Numbered from the stretch's first letter, positions 36,501 through 52,000 are shown. The stretch: DNA of 64,000 bases from Tiliqua scincoides (GCF_035046505.1 NC_089821.1:183382531-183446530), one strand, 5' to 3'. Numbers and translations are program-made. The notes: generated by a model from the letters alone, not told the origin.

Positions 36501-39500
36501 TGCGGCAGCAGCTGTTTGGTGCCGCCGCAGCCGCGTGCCATAGGAGCTTAGGATTGGGCTGCCCTATGGCTACCCTCTGAAAGCAGTATTAATTTCTGGG
36601 CCCAACAGAGCAGAATTCATTAGCATGTTCAACTTCCTGTCATGCATACAGATCAAATCTGCTTGCTCAGCCTGCAATTTTGTGCTCTCCACAAGTCTCA
36701 GCCTGTCTAGAATCTTGTTGCAAAAACAGAAGGCAAATTTCATCTGTGCATAGGGTATCAGATTTTATATAAATATTTGAAAAGTCAGTACCAAGTGTTA
36801 TACTAAATACCAATTTTCTTTTTAATAGTTCAAGAATACTACTATTCATTCAACAAAATCAACACTGCAATAAAGACTTTGATAAAACAAGTTATATACT
36901 TACAAAAAAACCGCTACTTGAACTATTTTATAGTCAAAACATACCAAACAATATAAAATAATAAAACAAATACAAGGGCTCCATTTTGTGAAAATGATAT
37001 TGAAAAGCACTGCTTAAAAGTCTGAGGAGACCAATAGGGACCAGCAGCCCTTACCCGGAGGTAAGGGGAAATGTTTCCCCTTACCTCTGGCTGAGCCGCT
37101 TTTGGCCTCCTGGCTTGCCTGTTCCAGCGCAGGATAGGATTGCGTCCTTAGTGTATGTGAAGCTAAAGTGACAGATCGAGAGATACCTAAAGAGACACCC
37201 TTATGCAGTCCTTATGCATCCTTACCTTTTAAAAAAAAAATAAGTTACATCTTGGAAGGTTTTTAGCTTGAAAAAAGTAGTCTTTACTGCACATTACTGA
37301 ATCCAATCATGAGCACTTTAAGCTTCTTGTTTTTCCCACTGTGCCTTATCAAAGATTTTATGACAAAGAACAGATGTAATATTTAAGTAATGAATATTTC
37401 ATGTAGTATGCTTAATTCTCACAAGTTAACCTATAAAACCAAGTATATTCAAAGCGGAACACATTTGACAATCATCATTTAAAACAGTCTGACGCCAAAG
37501 GCAAATATACCACACTTACTTATTGCATTTAGAATTTCGTGCTGGCGATTCAGTTCCTTTTAAGAGATGCCGGAAATACTAAGTCAGGGAGAAAAAGGTT
37601 GGTCAGTGATAATCCTTTTATTCAATGTACTATAGCTTCTGAATTGTTATTTGTACAGGAAGTGGTTGAGGTTCTGTACTCATGACTCTACCCTAAAAAG
37701 GACCACAAATGCTCAAAAAACCAAAAGTTTAGAGAGAGATCATAAAACAAACTGGAGTTTCAAAGGAAAGTTAATGGTCAGTGTCAAAGAACCTGTCTGA
37801 TAGATTTCTCATAAAAGTCCCTGGAAAAGCCATGACTGAACAACCATATCCATGAATGTCTATGAATCATTTCCACAATTACCCAATTTACAGTGGCAAA
37901 CTAAGACTAGTAATATTATATTGTCCTTATATAAACCTATGGTGCAATCACATTTGGAATACTGCGTACAGTTCTGGTCACCAATCTCAAGAACTGAGAT
38001 TGGGAAAAGTGGGAAAAGGTGCAAAACAGGCAACCAAAATGATTGAAGGGTTGGAACCTCTTCTTTATGAGGAAAGGTCACAATGTCTGAAGGTTTTTAG
38101 GCAGGGAAAAAAGGTGATTAAGGGGAATGTGACTGAGATTTATAAACTTGCTCATGTTGTGGAGAGAGGTTTTTTTCCCTTCTCTCGCAATGTTAGAACC
38201 TAAACACAGGGTGGGAGATTTAGGACAACCAAGGTACTTAAGAGTGCAGCATTAGTTGTGGAATTTGTTGCCAGAGAAATGGTGAAGAAATTGTATGGGT
38301 ATAAAAGAAAATTGACAAGGTTAGAGATAGGGCTAACATCAGCTACTAGTCATAATGGCTGTGCACTGCCTTCTCTCCCTCCTTCCCTGCTTCTCTCCCT
38401 CCCTCCTGTGCACTTCCTAGAGGCAGCTGGTGGGTCACTATGCTAAATGGAAGGATTAGATTAATATTTGGCCTGATCCAATAGGGCTTTTCATATACTT
38501 TAAATGCCTCCTATCTTAAAAGAGAAAAATCCTTTACCCCTCTACCCACCCCATTTCCACCTCTCCTGGCTTACCCTCCTACCACATTCTCAAACACACA
38601 AATCCATCCCACTGCTTTCCCATACCCTCAAGTCAAAGGCTCAAAAATGAGCAGTCGCAGCCAAGTTTAGCAATACCCACTTGTTCAGCTCAGCAGAGAT
38701 CACCATTCACCAGGTCAGAGATAAGCAGCAGGCTGACTTAAGCAGACTTCAGTTCCTTCCCCTCACCTGATAAAAGAATTCCTGCCCCAGTGGGTAAGGA
38801 CTGGCACCTACATGGTGCCCTCTGAAAGAAACGCAGGCACTAACCCTCAAGCAAAACATTTTTAAGGGAAAGTGCTGGGATTCTGCATGTAGATATGCCA
38901 CTTTAAAAAGAGGGCAACTGTTTCAATTTAGAATGCTGTCACCTAGCCCCTCCTGGGCAGATTAACACTGCAGTACGCAAGACTGTGTAGCACTGAAAAC
39001 CAGCTTAATTGAACAAAAGTGACCAAGTAAAAATGATTACATTTAAAAAATACATCTGATCAAAACGTTTTAACACTGGCACTCACCTCATCACTATGAC
39101 AGAACAGGGGAGTGAAAACACTCTCCAAGAGGGACAAAACATGTTCATAGGCTTCAAAAAGGCACCGCATTGTTTGCAGCTTCACAACTTCAACATAAGG
39201 ACCTTCAGCAACTACAGGCAAAAACGCAGAGAATATTAATCAGAACTGTTCAACTATAAAACATCTGCAGAACAAAAATGCTTAACTACAGAGTAGTATA
39301 ATTTAGCCAGCAGGAACTAAATCAGGAACTAAATTTAGTCAGCAAGGAGGTCTGGCTCAGTTGGTAGAGCTGCCGCCTTGCATTCCTGAAGATCTGAGGC
39401 TGCCAGTTCGAAACAACTGGAAGTACCCGAGAACTGACGACAGGCTTATATACTGATGAGCTGACCCTCGGTGACAGAGAGGAGTTGCCGTCAAGCGGAG

Positions 39501-42500
39501 CGTGGGAGGTGAAGGGCCAGAGAGAGGCCAGACCGGGAAGGAATCCAACTAGAACGAGGAGTTCTATGAAAGTCTAGATGAGAACTATTCAACTGTAAAA
39601 ATCCCTATGGAGGTTTAGAACATCCTGCCTATGTAAACCGCCTTGGATTAAAGTCTGAGGAGAAATCTGACGACCAAAGAAAGGCGGTATATAAATACCT
39701 GTATAAGTAAAATAAATAAATAAACTAAATTTCTAGATTATGTACTCAGCATTTGAGCACCTTCTCTCTGGACTTAAAATTTTGGCAAGCTGGTCAGTGA
39801 GCAGGCAGAGTGAATATTTTGACAATGAGAAGACAAATACATGGTTGCAAGAAGGAGGAATGAGACAAACATGGTAAAACCACAGAGTATAAAGGAGGCT
39901 TTCTCAGCACACGTTTGGACAAGCTGTAATGCACACACCAACTGAACATTTTTGCTGTCCTATGGCCAGCAACAGTAATAAGGAAAAACAAAACAAACCT
40001 GCAATAGCTATCTTACACTGACCAAACTACAATTTTCCACTTCCCAGAACCCTTCAGCAACAGTTCTTCCAGTTTTTTCACTTACTGCTTTGTATCTCTT
40101 CCACAATGAAAGGGTCAAATCCAATTTTGTCAATGCTCTCATCCAAACAATATGTTTTGTAGATTTTCTGCACTTCTTCATGAAGGGACATCATCTCAGC
40201 ATCTGATAATTCTGGCTTCAAGATTTTATCATTAAATTCCTCTGTTAGTAGAAGACATACATCCTTAGGAACAGTCGCAACATTCCCCTTGGGCCAAAAG
40301 TGTATTATTTTTAAACAAATGTTTTTAAAAGCCTCTAGCCCAGGGGTGCCCAAACTCCGGCCCTGGGGCCACTTGCGGCTCTCGAGGCCTCTCAATGCGG
40401 CCCTCAGGGAGCCCCCAGTCTCCAATGAGCCTCTGGAGATTTATTGCAGCCTGCACTGGCCCAGTGCAACTGCTCTCAGCGTGAGGGCGACTGTTTGACC
40501 TCTCATGTGAGCTGTGGGATGAGGTCTTCCTCCACTGCTTGCTGTTTCACGTCTGTGATGCAGTAGCGGCAGCAAAGGAAAGGCCAGCCTTGCTTTGTGC
40601 AAGGCCTTTTATAGGCCTTGAGCTATTTCACGACCTTCATTCATTCATATAAGTTCATCTTTAATATATTCATTTATGTAAACTTATGTAAATTAATTCA
40701 ATTTTAAAAGTAAATTAATTCTTTTTTTCCCTGGCCCCCGACAGTGTCAGAGAGATGATGTGGCCCTCCTGCCAAAAACTTTGGACACCCCTGCTCTAGC
40801 CAATGAAGCCCATAACCATTAGCCTAACTCTTACAACCTTACCAAAGACACTACCCAAACAGCTGTAATCGCTCAGTTCTTGGGATCTCCACACCATACT
40901 ATAGTCCTGTATACATCATCAGCAACTACTTCTATTTTCCTCATCCCACTTCAAGGGCTGCCATCAATAAGAGAAGGCAAAGTTTGAATCTGGTTAACTT
41001 TGATTTTTTTTTTTTTCTTACTCTGTGCTCTGCACTGGCTAATTCCAATCTTGACTTCATCTTCCTATTGATCTGCACATTCACAATAATAGTAACCAGA
41101 AAAAGGATAACGTATACATAGTACAAGTTGGTTCTTGGTATCCATGGGGATCTGTTCCCCAACCCCCCTGTGGATATTAAGATTTGGGGGAGGGGGGCCT
41201 CAGACGACTCCTGGATGTGACCAGAACTGCCTTCTGGTCGAATCTGGAGGTGTTCTGAGGCATGGGGAGGCTGCAGGTGGCCAGTTTTTCATCAAACTAG
41301 AAGCCTCTGGGAGGCCTTCTAAGGCATGTGGAGGTTTCAGAGGCTCCTCGCTTCAGAACACCTCCCAAGTATGACCGGAAGACACTTCTAATCATGTCCA
41401 GGTGGTTTGGTGAGGCCCTCCAGACACGGGTCACGACCTACATTAAGTCAAATCCACAGGTCTGGAACCCACAGATGAAGATGAACCTTTACACTGCACT
41501 ATGGTATCTTACCTACATCCAGGCAAAACTGTAAAACATGCACTGCTCCTTCCTGTTTCAAAAACTTCATAAAGCGAAAGAAAATGTCCTGGTGGTCTTT
41601 AATTTCTTTCAGATCCAACTTCAAAGCCTGAATAAAAAGCAACATAAGCAATTTGTTTCCAAATGTCTGTTAATTGATTTCTAAAGAAACTTTTTCAGGT
41701 ACAACGCAACATTTAAACTTTATAAAATCTCTTTAATGCTTACGGAGAATTTCTTATTTCTGGGCTCTGCAAACTTCTGCAGAAACGGAATCAAAGTAAC
41801 AGAATCTGCTTCGGCTTTTTCAGGCTGCAGAAAGAAAAAGAATAAGTCAACTAAGCAAATGATTGCAATTTCTACTCAATTTCATAATCAGCATAATTTT
41901 ATTCTCTACGTCAGTACTCACTGGACTGTCATCAATGAAGATGAGTAGCAAGTGATTCACAGTATCCTAATAAAAGGTAAAAAGGGTAAAAAAAATTAAT
42001 ACACAACAGCTGGAATCCCAAAGGTCATACATGCATCAAGGCTTTTCAGACCTGTCCTCCTGCCAAGCATCCCCCAAAGGTACGGATACTTTGCAGAGGA
42101 GTATTAAATGAGAACAGTGAAAAGCTGCCACTGGATACAAATCACAGCACATGCACATTCATAACCCACGCATGTGAGGAAGCACTTGCAAGCACACTTC
42201 AATGCTAGTCAACAGATCTCTAATGCTGAGGTATGATGGAGATACAGAAAATGCACCTGTCCCATAACATCTATCTGTCTTGGATTTAAATTTGCTAGCC
42301 ACACCAAAGGCTGAAACAAAATGTAACAAGAGCCACCCTGGTTCCTGCACAATCCTGCATAGGAAGGGGAAGAGAGGGTTAAAGTACAGAACAGTAGGCC
42401 GTGATACCTTCTCCTGCCTATGCTAATTCCCTCCTAAACTGCTGTTTGAACCCAGTTTTCTTCCTGTGGGGGATACCCCTAATCAGAGTCCCAAGAAGAG

Positions 42501-43044
42501 AGAAAAAAAACTAGTTTCAGAGGAAATGCACAAATGAGGGAAAGGCTAAGCTCTTCTCTGCTCTAGCTGGTGCTTCCCCTTCCCACTGTTTTGTGAGGAT
42601 CCAGTGGTTGCTGCTGGATCCTCAAGGAAGGCAACAGCACAGTAAACAAAGGTGGGCAACTGCCATCAACAAGACACCAAAACAAAACTTTATCACAAAT
42701 ACAATCAAATAAGAATTAGAACTAGGCACAATAGAACACAAAAATGTAAAGCTGGGAAATAAGTTATGTTGTGGAAAAAGCGGTTCTTGCTTTATATAGT
42801 TCTGGTAAATGACTGTAGTCATAAATAATAAAGTCACATGTGTTTCTAGTTCAGCGCTGAAGTTACAAAGGTTTCTGCAGTTGCATCACTTTGAAAAAAG
42901 AAAAGAGTTGAGTGAACTCCTCTCAAAACTTACCGGATCAGCTAAGAAATCTAAGGAGGGAAGGAAAACAGAACCAGACAAGATTTCTCTTATAAGTAAG
43001 GTGAGTGATCTGCAAGAAGACAAAAGTTGATTTTATATATTTCT

Positions 43045-43085
<41 letters not shown>

Positions 43086-46000
43086 AACACACACACACAC
43101 AGGATTTTTTTAAAAGTTAGCATTCGATCCAAAATTGATGCACAAAATTTCTCAGTATACAGCCACTTAGCGTGGATGTCTTTGGTCCTTTCTGCCAAAG
43201 TAGTTTACTATGACTCAGGACCCAATTTTCAGATATATGGAACACATGTCTGATTCCTACTGCTGAAAAAATACAGAAATCCTATGCTTGTCTATGAGAA
43301 GTAATGCCCATGAAATTCAATAGGACTTACTCCCAGGAAAGTGTGTATAAATTTGGAGCTAAGCATTATAGAAGAGGAACAATACTCCCACTTCAGTTTT
43401 CCATGCCAACAAAAAGCAATGTGTAGATGGAAATCCTACAAACTGGGACTACAGGTTCAGCCTTGTTATACACGTATTTTTTATATACGGATTTAACTCA
43501 ACATGAATGGCCCCTGTAAATGAAAAGGAAAGTGCTGATCCCTGGAGAAGGGGAAAAATGCATCCCTTTCAAATCAGTTAAAAAAACTGAACAATAGCCT
43601 CCTTGAGAGAGAGAGAGAGAGAGGGTGGCTAGCTGACAATCCATCAATCCTTCTCTCCTTAGTGGACCCCTCCCTTCCCCCTGAGCACTTGAAAGAAAGG
43701 TGATCACTTTGCATTGGTGAAGGGAGGGGTTGTGAAGCACCTTTCTAAGTGCTTGGAGAACTGATTGATGGATTGTGTTCTTAATGACTCTTATCTTACA
43801 TCACAAAGGTCAGCAAGGCTGTTCTTAAATCACTGGAGAAAGGGAACTTTGTTTTTTAAATGGATTTGCTTTAGTGCATTTTTTTTGCGATCCATGAATT
43901 TATGAGGTTCAACCTGTATATCCTTCAGACAAAGTCAGTCATTCCCTAGTCCATTAGGCAGAGATGTTCTTTGAGTGATTTCTTTGGTTTAGGTGAAAGA
44001 CAATGTGCAAGAATGCAACTATTGAGTTACAAAAACTAAAAACCCATAAAGGTTGACTTTGAAGAATAACAGACATGCCATACTCACAAATTCTGATGAA
44101 CAACCTAGTTATTTTTGCAAAATTTAATCTGGGATCCTAAACCCACTTACCTAAAGATAAACTACACTGAGATAGGCAGAATGAATTATGAAACAGATTA
44201 AGGAAATGTAAGAAACATAATTTCTATATGTAATTCCTCTATGCACAAGTCTTGTCCATTCACTCCCTTCCATGTCTCTCTCTCTACAGACAAAATGGGA
44301 TAAGAATTCAAAACTGCTTTCAAGGTTTAAGTAAATCTGAAGGCCTGTTTATGGAGGATTCCATGTGACTATCATTATATCTGTGGAGATAGGGCCAAAT
44401 GTGTTTATTAAGGACAGGTTAGTAACTGTATGAAAAAAAATACCGTAGACATTATAGTGTATTTGCATAACCCTTTCCTAACAGTATAAAAGTTTCCCGC
44501 AACCATGCACAGCTCTACAGAACCCATCACCACACTGCTGCCTTCTTCAGGAATACTGTGAGTACTCACCACACTGATGGCGTAAGTCCACAGGCCTTCT
44601 GCAAGTCAAGACTAGAAGCATCACACTGACCACAGAAATATTTTACTGAGTAAGCAACCTTAGGGCCCAATCCTATCCAATTTTCCAGCCCCGGTGCAAC
44701 TACAATGATGTCCCATGGTAAGGGAACAAATGTTCCCATACCTTAAGGAGGCCTCTGTGACTGCTGCCCCACTACAAGATGCAGTGCATGCCTCATTAGC
44801 ACAGTTGCACTGGCACTGGAAAATTGGATAGGATTGGGCCCTTAGTTATTTAAATCTTAGTGTCTGTTAATTCATATGTGTTTTTCCATGCTATTCAAGA
44901 ACATGGTACTGAAACCCTTTCAAAACAACAACCTTCTACTATACCTGCAATCTGTTGCTTTGGGAGGCAGAATATAGGCAAAAAGAAGTTCAGTAAGTTT
45001 CCTTAAATATAGAAGTTCCTCTCTTCTACTTCTCACAGCCACATGAAGCTCTGGTCCATATTCTTCTAAAGCAGCTTGCTGTAAGTATTCAGAATTTTTC
45101 ACTGTGGGTAAAATGAAAAATCCATGAGGGATTACTTTGGTTAATAATGCAAACAAAGAATGAATTTTGAAGGCAAAATTATAAATATACTTTGAATTGG
45201 AAAAGTATACAAAGCAAGTTTCATGCAACAGCTTCTAGAGTTATTCTTGGAGCCTTGGTCCAATGTAAACAATGGTTAGCAAGACTGACAAGCTCCAGTT
45301 CCATTTATATTCATACATCTTTAATGTTTTGCACTGAATTGACTCGCTTATTTGAAACAATCTGAAGTACAATTTGTTACCAATGGGTGGCAGTTTCAGT
45401 TAATTTAGGTTTTACACAATTTTCTCTTCCTTATAAAAATAACAATTCAACACAATAGGCAAAAGATGAGGACACTAACAATAGATATGCCAAGACACAC
45501 TAACATCCACTGTAAGGTCCACTGAATTCAGGGAAATTTCCTTTGAGTAGATCTATTTGGCATCTGTGCTATAATTCACCTACCAGGGCTTCTACATCCC
45601 ATAAATCAAGGAATGCTACCATCTCCATTTTTGCATTTAAAGCCATCATTAATTGGTGTTTGCCTGATATACAGGCAACAGTAATAACTGTAATATTTCA
45701 ATACGGTAAAAACAAGGAGTTACATAAAAACTATTGTTACCTTTTTGTCTGGCTTTAGCTATTATTTCAATATGCTTCATAGCTGCCTTTAGCATTTTCT
45801 TTGTAATAACAGCTGGAATATCCACCTGAAAAACAAGCAAAAAAGTAAGGAAATATTTCCTATTAATTGCTAAGAGTATTTATTTCTGTAATTTATACCC
45901 CGCCTTTTTCTCAATAAGGGTGCATTTGCTTACCTAACATCACTCACATAGGATGCACATAGAAGGTTATACTCTTGTCAGAGAATGCATTTAAAAACAT

Positions 46001-49000
46001 TTCTATCCCACCTTTCCCAAGGATGCTCACAACAAACACATTTAACACACAATTAATGCATGAAAAAATACACATACACACATGATAAAAATAGAAAACA
46101 AGGAGCAAATAAAACACACAAAAACAATGAAAAAACAGCAGAAGTACCACAAATCAAGCTCTTAGCAGCAGCCAATAGAAAACCTGGAAAGCCTAAGCAG
46201 GAACTAAAGCCAACAGAAACTTGCTTGGGAAAGCAAAACGGAAAGGTTTTAAACTACCACAAGAAAGCTAACTGGAAGAGCACAGATCTTAAGTCACATG
46301 GGAAAGAGTTCCAAAGCTGCAGGGTCATAAGAACATAAGAACATAAGAACAGCCCCACTGGATCAGGCCATAGGCCCATCTAGTCCAGCTTCCTGTATCT
46401 CACAGCGGCCCACCAAATGCCCCAGGGAGCACACCAGATAACAAGAGACCTCATCCTGGTGCCCTCCCCTACATCTGGCATTCTGACTTAACCCATTCCT
46501 AAAATCAGGAGGTTGCGCATACCCATCATGGCTTGTACCCCATAATGGATTTTTCCTCCAGAAACTCGTCCAATCCCCTTTTAAAGGCGTCTAGGCTAGA
46601 CGCCAGCACCACATCCTGTGGCAAGGAGTTCCACAGACCAACCACACGCTGAGTAAAGAAATATTTTCTTTTGTCTGTCCTAACCTGCCCAACACTCAAT
46701 TTTAGTGGATGTCCCCTGGTTCTGGTATTATGTGAGAGTGTAAAGAGCATCTCCCTATCCACTCTGTCCATCCCCTGCATAATTTTGTATGTCTCAATCA
46801 TGTCCCCCCTCAAGCGTCTCTTTTCTAGGCTGAAGAGGCCCAAACGCCGTAGCCTTTCCTCATAAGGAAGGTGCCCCAGCCCCGTAATCATCTTAGTCGC
46901 TCTCTTTTGCACCTTTTCCATTTCCACTATGTCTTTTTTGAGATGCGGCGACCAGAACTGGACACAATACTCCAGGTGTGGCCTTACCATAGATTTGTAC
47001 AACGGCAGTATAATACTAACCGTTTTGTTCTCAATACTAACCGTTTTGTTCTCAAAACGTTTGGTCTTCTCTATGGCAACACTACCTCGCCTCAGCCAGG
47101 GTTAAAAGTGCAGAAGACTAATTGCACGAGTTGCAGAGTCAAATCACTAAGACCCTGCCAACATGTCACCAAGGCATGAACCACTATAGTTAGGTCTCAT
47201 TGACTCATGTATGGCTGAAGCTGGTTCACCAGTCTTAGCTAGGCAAAGGCTGCCCTAACCACCACTGCCACCTGGTGATCTAAGAGGAGGAACAAGCCAC
47301 GAAAATCTCCAGGTTGCAAACCTGGCTGCAATATGAGCTATCACCTGTGTTCAGCTGGAGCTGTCATGGGCTTTTCGCCACCATCGCTTAAAGCAGCAAT
47401 TCTCAAACTGTAGGTCGGGACCCACTAGGTGGGTTGCAAGCCAATTTCAGGTGAGTCCCCATACATTTCAATATTTTATTTTTAATATATTAGACTTGAT
47501 GCTAACATGGTATATGACTATATTTGGGGAAATGTTACAGACCTGTACTTTTAACAAACTACTATGTATATTCTTTTAAATATGATAGTAAATGGGACTT
47601 ACTTCTGGGTAAGTGTGGGTAGGATTGCAGCCTAGGATTGTTAAAAACTTTCCTGCTTGATGATGTCACTTCTGGTCATGACATCACTTCCGCAGGGTCC
47701 TGGCAGATTCTCATTCTAAAAAGTGGGTCCAGGAGCTAAATGGGTGAAAACCACTGGCTTAAAATATCTGTCCTGCTGTTTCATTGCATGGAACTCCCCA
47801 CAAAACCAGGGAGCCACCTCAGCTCTACAACAAAGCCAAGGACATTTGGGGTGATCCGATTCACTGCCCTGGTCATTTCCTCATTCCAGAGGTCGTCCAA
47901 GGCTTCATATGAATTGCAGGTTCTGGCACGAGAAGAATTCCTCAAATCTATTAGGAGTCCTTCTGGATCCATTTGTGGGCAAACCATACAATTCAGTCTC
48001 TGCCCATGCAGAAGTAAACTTAACACCAATAGCCAAAAGCCTATCAAGGAGTGCTCTGGTCATGACAAAGGAATGATCTTAATTCTCCTCCACATCCAGA
48101 TCACCATCCACCTGCCCAGCAGTAAATACTGGGGTAGAAATCAACCACAACAGGCCCATAGATGCCATGGCAGCCATAAAATTTTATTCTGCTCCTATCT
48201 TGAGGGCCTCAGCATGGATGTTAAAGTCCTCTGGAGGCAGTTAAACACCATTGATCTGGAGACAGTCCAACACTACACCCAAGATCACTGGTGTCAGCCT
48301 AGATAGGGAGACTGTTGGACAGCAAGTCAGGTGGTATACCCACAGAATTCCAATTTGGTCTCACCATTCAGAATACCAGGACTCATAAATTTGATTTTAG
48401 AGACTTTTTCTTTAAACAATTACAAAAGTAAAACAGTTTACCAAAAATGTATATAGAAAGTACAGAGAAATTCAGTAAAAATTCAGGTTCGTATCTGCAA
48501 TTCCAGAAAATGACAAAAGCATTTCCACAAGAAATAAATACCCTAGGATACCAACAATCAATGTTTAATTGTGTGAGCTGACCTTAAGTTGGGCAGCCCA
48601 ATACTATCAGGCTTCAGACATCGTGCTCCAGACTTACAAAGTGTGCCATAAAGCACTCCTGTGCGGATGGGAAGAATACTGGGCTGGTGCTGAGGCCACT
48701 GCCACTCAGCGCTGGGCCTCAGCACCAGAATGGCACATGACTGGAGCACCAAGAGGTAAGCTTCCCACAGGTGGGCACCAAGGGTTTTCAGGGTGGGGGA
48801 AGGCAGGGAGGGAGCAGAATGCAGCAGAGGGAGGGCTGACTGTGGGGCAGACAGGACCCTGGAGGTGGGTGGCAAACAGCAGCAGACTCTCCAAAGCTGA
48901 ATCCAATGCTTCCTCACAAGCTAAAAACCCAACATGGGTCTCCTCATTTCTGCACCCGCTCAATAGTGGGCACAGATCCAAAGAGAACCCATTGGGGTGC

Positions 49001-52000
49001 TGCTGCTCAACATGGAGAACTCTGACTGCATCCCTGGCCCCACAGGATATAGCGGTAGATATTTCAGCGCCCTGTAGCCCTGGACGCTAGGGAAGCATAG
49101 GATTGTGCTCCAAGTGTTCCAGTAACAAGGAACTCTGATGTTGTGTGTTAGCTGACCCAACTGGATGACTGTCGTCATACCACAGTGGGCCCCTGGTCAA
49201 ACACAGCCTTTCCAAAACTAAAGTTTAACTTCAACGTTCTTAAATAGGAGAGCTTTTGTGCTACCTCACACTGGGAACCTCAGCGGCTACAAATTCTGTG
49301 AAGGGCTAATGAGAGAGATTTCATAGTATTTTCACCAAATTATAATTCCTAGGATCCTTTGAAAGATACCACAGCTATTAAAGTGACATGAAACAGACTT
49401 GAGTTTGCAGTAGTGATAGCTCTATACTCTCCTGAATAATCTTTGGGTTCCATTCAAAGTTTCAGTCTGTGAATGGAAAGAGATCCTAGTCACAAAAAGT
49501 GAACTCCTTTCAGGGAAAAAATCCTCCCGTGAAAGGATGTGCCCATGAACTTGGAATACAAACCTATATTACCATCTTTCCAAATACCACACTTTGCTTT
49601 TGATTCAAAATGCTATAGCTACTGTTACCTTGTAAATTCTGCGAATTAATACAGATGCAAAAAAGCGCAACGTTACTCTCAGTTCATCCACAAATGATTC
49701 ATCATCAGTTATATCCCTGCAAAATTTCAAAACAAAAGAACAATTGGAAACTATATTCAACAGCACTGTTACTAACAATTCAAAAAGAATTTAGAAAATT
49801 TGGAATTATACCCCTAGTTATCCTTGCACTAAGGATTGCTTGCACAGAAGTGACAGCACAAGATTGCTACACATAGAAATCCACATGGAATCTGTATAAG
49901 GCTTTGTGTATATACAATTCGTTCCACAATGTGTCACTGGTAGGTGTAAAATTTTTGATTCATTGTTGTGTAATATCTTCTGAATGCGCTTATCCAACTG
50001 CACAAAGAACAGCAAAAATGCTGCCTTACCTCTGCACTCTCCTTGGGATACAAAACATGGCTCTCGCAACTATAAATGGGTGCAGGGCAGATACAGCAAC
50101 ATTTTAAGGAAAGAAAAATGAAATTCAAAGATCTGAAAGCCATGTCTCCAAATCTTGTTAAGATAGTATAAATGAGATCAAAAGCCCTTTTAAAACTTGT
50201 AACTGTTATATGCAGCACACAGAACATAAAATACTAGTTAGTCTCAAATAACATCATTTTCAGATTCTAACAATCTGAAAATGAACACTTCATTTTCTAG
50301 TATTAAAGAACTATTTTTTGTCACTTAATTCAATTTATATAAAAAGAGCAGATTGGTAACAGTATTTCAATCCATTCAGTTAAGATTAGAAAAAACCTCA
50401 AAGATCTCTTAGTGAGGCACAAAGTGGAGTTTAGGCTCCCTCTGGTGTTATATTGAAGCAGAGGCTTCTCAAAAATATAGATTAGGTTCAAAGAAATTGT
50501 CAGGGTCATAAATTTAAATTATGCAGGATTTGGAATAGGACATGTCAAAGAGTTTTCCTTACCATGAGGGAGAATTTTTTTTCCCAATCCAAAAAACAAG
50601 CAAAGTACCTATTTGATATGGGCAGACCAACCATATGGATCAACTCTAACTGCCATTACACAAACAGCAAACTGCACAACAGCAGCACAAGCTCACCCCA
50701 GAATGCAAGAAGTCAGATGTTCAGAAAGTTACCAGCCTTCTGGGTATTAAGTCATTTCAGAATGCAGGTGGCAAAATGCACTTGTGGGAAGTCAGTACAC
50801 TGGGGAGAAGATTATGCTAGAATCACTGTGCTCCACATTTGATATGCAGATAATTTTGGATATTGGAAAGTTGGTGTAGTGTAGGGGTTAAGAGTCAATG
50901 CTGTGAGTCAGGATTTTCCCAATCCTCCTTGCACCCCTTCCACAAACTCACTAAGGCCCAAATCCTAGCCAACTTTCCAGTACCAATGTGCCAATGGGGC
51001 ATGTGCTGCATCCTGCTGTTGGGGAGCAGACATGGAAGCCTCCTCAAGGTAAGGGAATCTTTGTTCCCTTACCTTGGAGCTGTATTGCCCTTACCTTGGT
51101 GCTGGAAAGTTGGTTAGGATTGTGCCCTAGGTGGCCTTAGTCAAGACATTCTCTCTCAGCCCCAGCTCTCTGGCTGCAATACAGGTATAGTACTACTTAC
51201 TTTACAGGGCTGTTATAAGGATTACATCAAATTAATAGCAGCATGGACATTCAAAAAGCATTACATTATAATTACTATGGAATACTATATTCCACCTAAA
51301 TTCTGATACACTCTGAGTATCTAAGCATGTTTTTCTAAACATTTCAATAGTCGCTTAGAGCTGACTGCTTGCTAGGAAGCTTCAACTGCTGGAGCTTATT
51401 TGTCCCACACTTTGCAGCTGCTATGTGCTACAGTGCTCTACTGGGCACAAAATTACCAGGGGAGAAAGGAGATTTATTTAAATATTTTAAATAAATAAAG
51501 TATACAGCAGAAAACTTCGTAAGGATAGGATACAGATTTCAGCGAAAACAAATTAAAAGTCACTTCTATCATTTTAAAAAATATATTTATATCCTGCCAT
51601 TCCCCTCCCAATTGGAAGTAGCCCAAGGCAGCTTAAGGTTTTGTGCCTCCCCTTACAGATTAGTAGTAATGGGCTGGAAGTCTGGTCCTGCAACTTTAAT
51701 GCCCAATTCTACAAGCTACTAGTTCAGTACAGTAGTTCCCAAGATCAAGACACAAACACATAAGAACATAAGAATAGCCCCACTGGATCAGGCCATAGGC
51801 CCATCTAGTCCAGCTTCCTGTATCTCACAGCGGCCTACCAAATGCCCCAGGGAGCACACCAGATAACAAGAGACCTCATCCTGGTGCCCTCCCTTGCATC
51901 TGGCATTCTGACATAACCCATTTCTAAAATCAGGAGGTTGCGCATACACATCATGGCTTGTACCCTGTAATGGATTTTTCCTCCAGAAACTTGTCCAATT

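Noticed and set aside
39345-39420. A tRNA gene
   Set aside because: A and B boxes are present, but the segment continues into a SINE body and tail with a 10-bp target duplication and lacks a clean cloverleaf.
47740-48306. 188-codon + frame as a host gene
   Set aside because: It begins inside a hAT element and shows no domain; kept only as part of an unclassified segment.
48569-49090. 173-codon + strand frame
   Set aside because: It lies within a GC-rich non-autonomous element, overlaps open frames on the other strand and shows no domain.
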